Source of the DNA: Euryarchaeota archaeon UBA433
Lineage (GTDB): Archaea; Thermoplasmatota; Poseidoniia; Poseidoniales; Poseidoniaceae
Direction: 5' to 3'
Length of the DNA: 22,799 nt
NCBI GenBank assembly: GCA_002495535.1
Contig: DAFX01000080.1
Coordinates: 1-22,799, forward strand
Positions 22,737 through 22,799 of this stretch are shown here, piece by piece. The notes under the pieces are model-generated. The model saw only the letters and a program-made list of their open reading frames with translations. It did no database searches and had not been told where the DNA came from. Numbering within the stretch: position 1 is the first letter of the stretch; each line of letters opens with the position of its first letter. A program made the position numbers and the translations under genes.

Positions 22737-22799
22737 CCCCTGCGCCAATAAATCAATCCACTCCAATTGGCATTTGTGACTGGTGCAATTCCGCCTTAG

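Noticed and set aside
1..22799. Mobile elements, CRISPR arrays, integrases or phage genes
   Set aside because: No repeated spacer pattern, transposase, terminal inverted repeat or phage-like protein was seen on either strand.

Overview
This 22.8 kb window is a compact stretch of chromosome, most likely from an archaeon and probably a planktonic euryarchaeon related to Marine Group II / Poseidoniales (Thermoplasmatota). The evidence for archaea is: GMP synthase present as a free-standing ATPase subunit (the split archaeal form), a regulator built as HTH plus ThiN domain (an archaeal architecture), a tRNA-Asn without an encoded CCA, and A/T-rich TATA-like boxes about 26-45 bp upstream of many start codons with very short predicted leaders. 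Several genes (thymidine phosphorylase, two-subunit glycine decarboxylase, thiamine ABC transporter) are bacterial in flavour, which is common in that lineage. The genus-level assignment is inference.

Layout. (1) 1-2814, plus strand: the 3' end of a Bax inhibitor-1 type membrane protein, a 2-oxoglutarate/Fe(II) oxygenase and thymidine phosphorylase, all joined by start/stop overlaps. (2) 2864-2936: tRNA-Asn(GTT). (3) 2957-8040, minus strand: gcvPA, gcvPB, an unknown four-TM protein, purE and the GMP synthase ATPase subunit, closely packed and linking glycine cleavage with purine synthesis. (4) 8165-9301, plus: a GT4 glycosyltransferase. (5) 9302-13633, minus: gcvT, a membrane-anchored alpha/beta hydrolase and a glutamate/cysteine-sulfinate-type PLP decarboxylase. 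(6) 13714-14334, plus: a MUG/TDG-type DNA glycosylase. (7) 14426-18808, plus: a four-gene thiamine operon, thiR-thiB-thiP-thiQ, each gene overlapping the next by 1-4 bases. (8) 18878-20381, plus: a small helical protein and an SPFH-like coiled-coil protein, one base apart. (9) 20432-21190, plus: a PAP2-type membrane phosphatase. (10) 21191-22699, minus: a thioredoxin-CcdA fusion.

How the parts work together. GcvPA/GcvPB/GcvT supply methylene-tetrahydrofolate from glycine (GcvH and lipoamide dehydrogenase are not in the window). PurE and GuaAb act in IMP and GMP synthesis. The thiR-thiBPQ unit looks like a self-regulated thiamine uptake operon, with a palindrome lying over its own predicted promoter. 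The oxygenase-deoA pair may be a pyrimidine salvage or catabolic module. There is no gene-free stretch over 300 bases, and I see no IS element, CRISPR array, phage module or rRNA. The least explained parts are the SPFH/helical pair, the four-TM protein in front of purE, and several inverted repeats lying on predicted TATA boxes.
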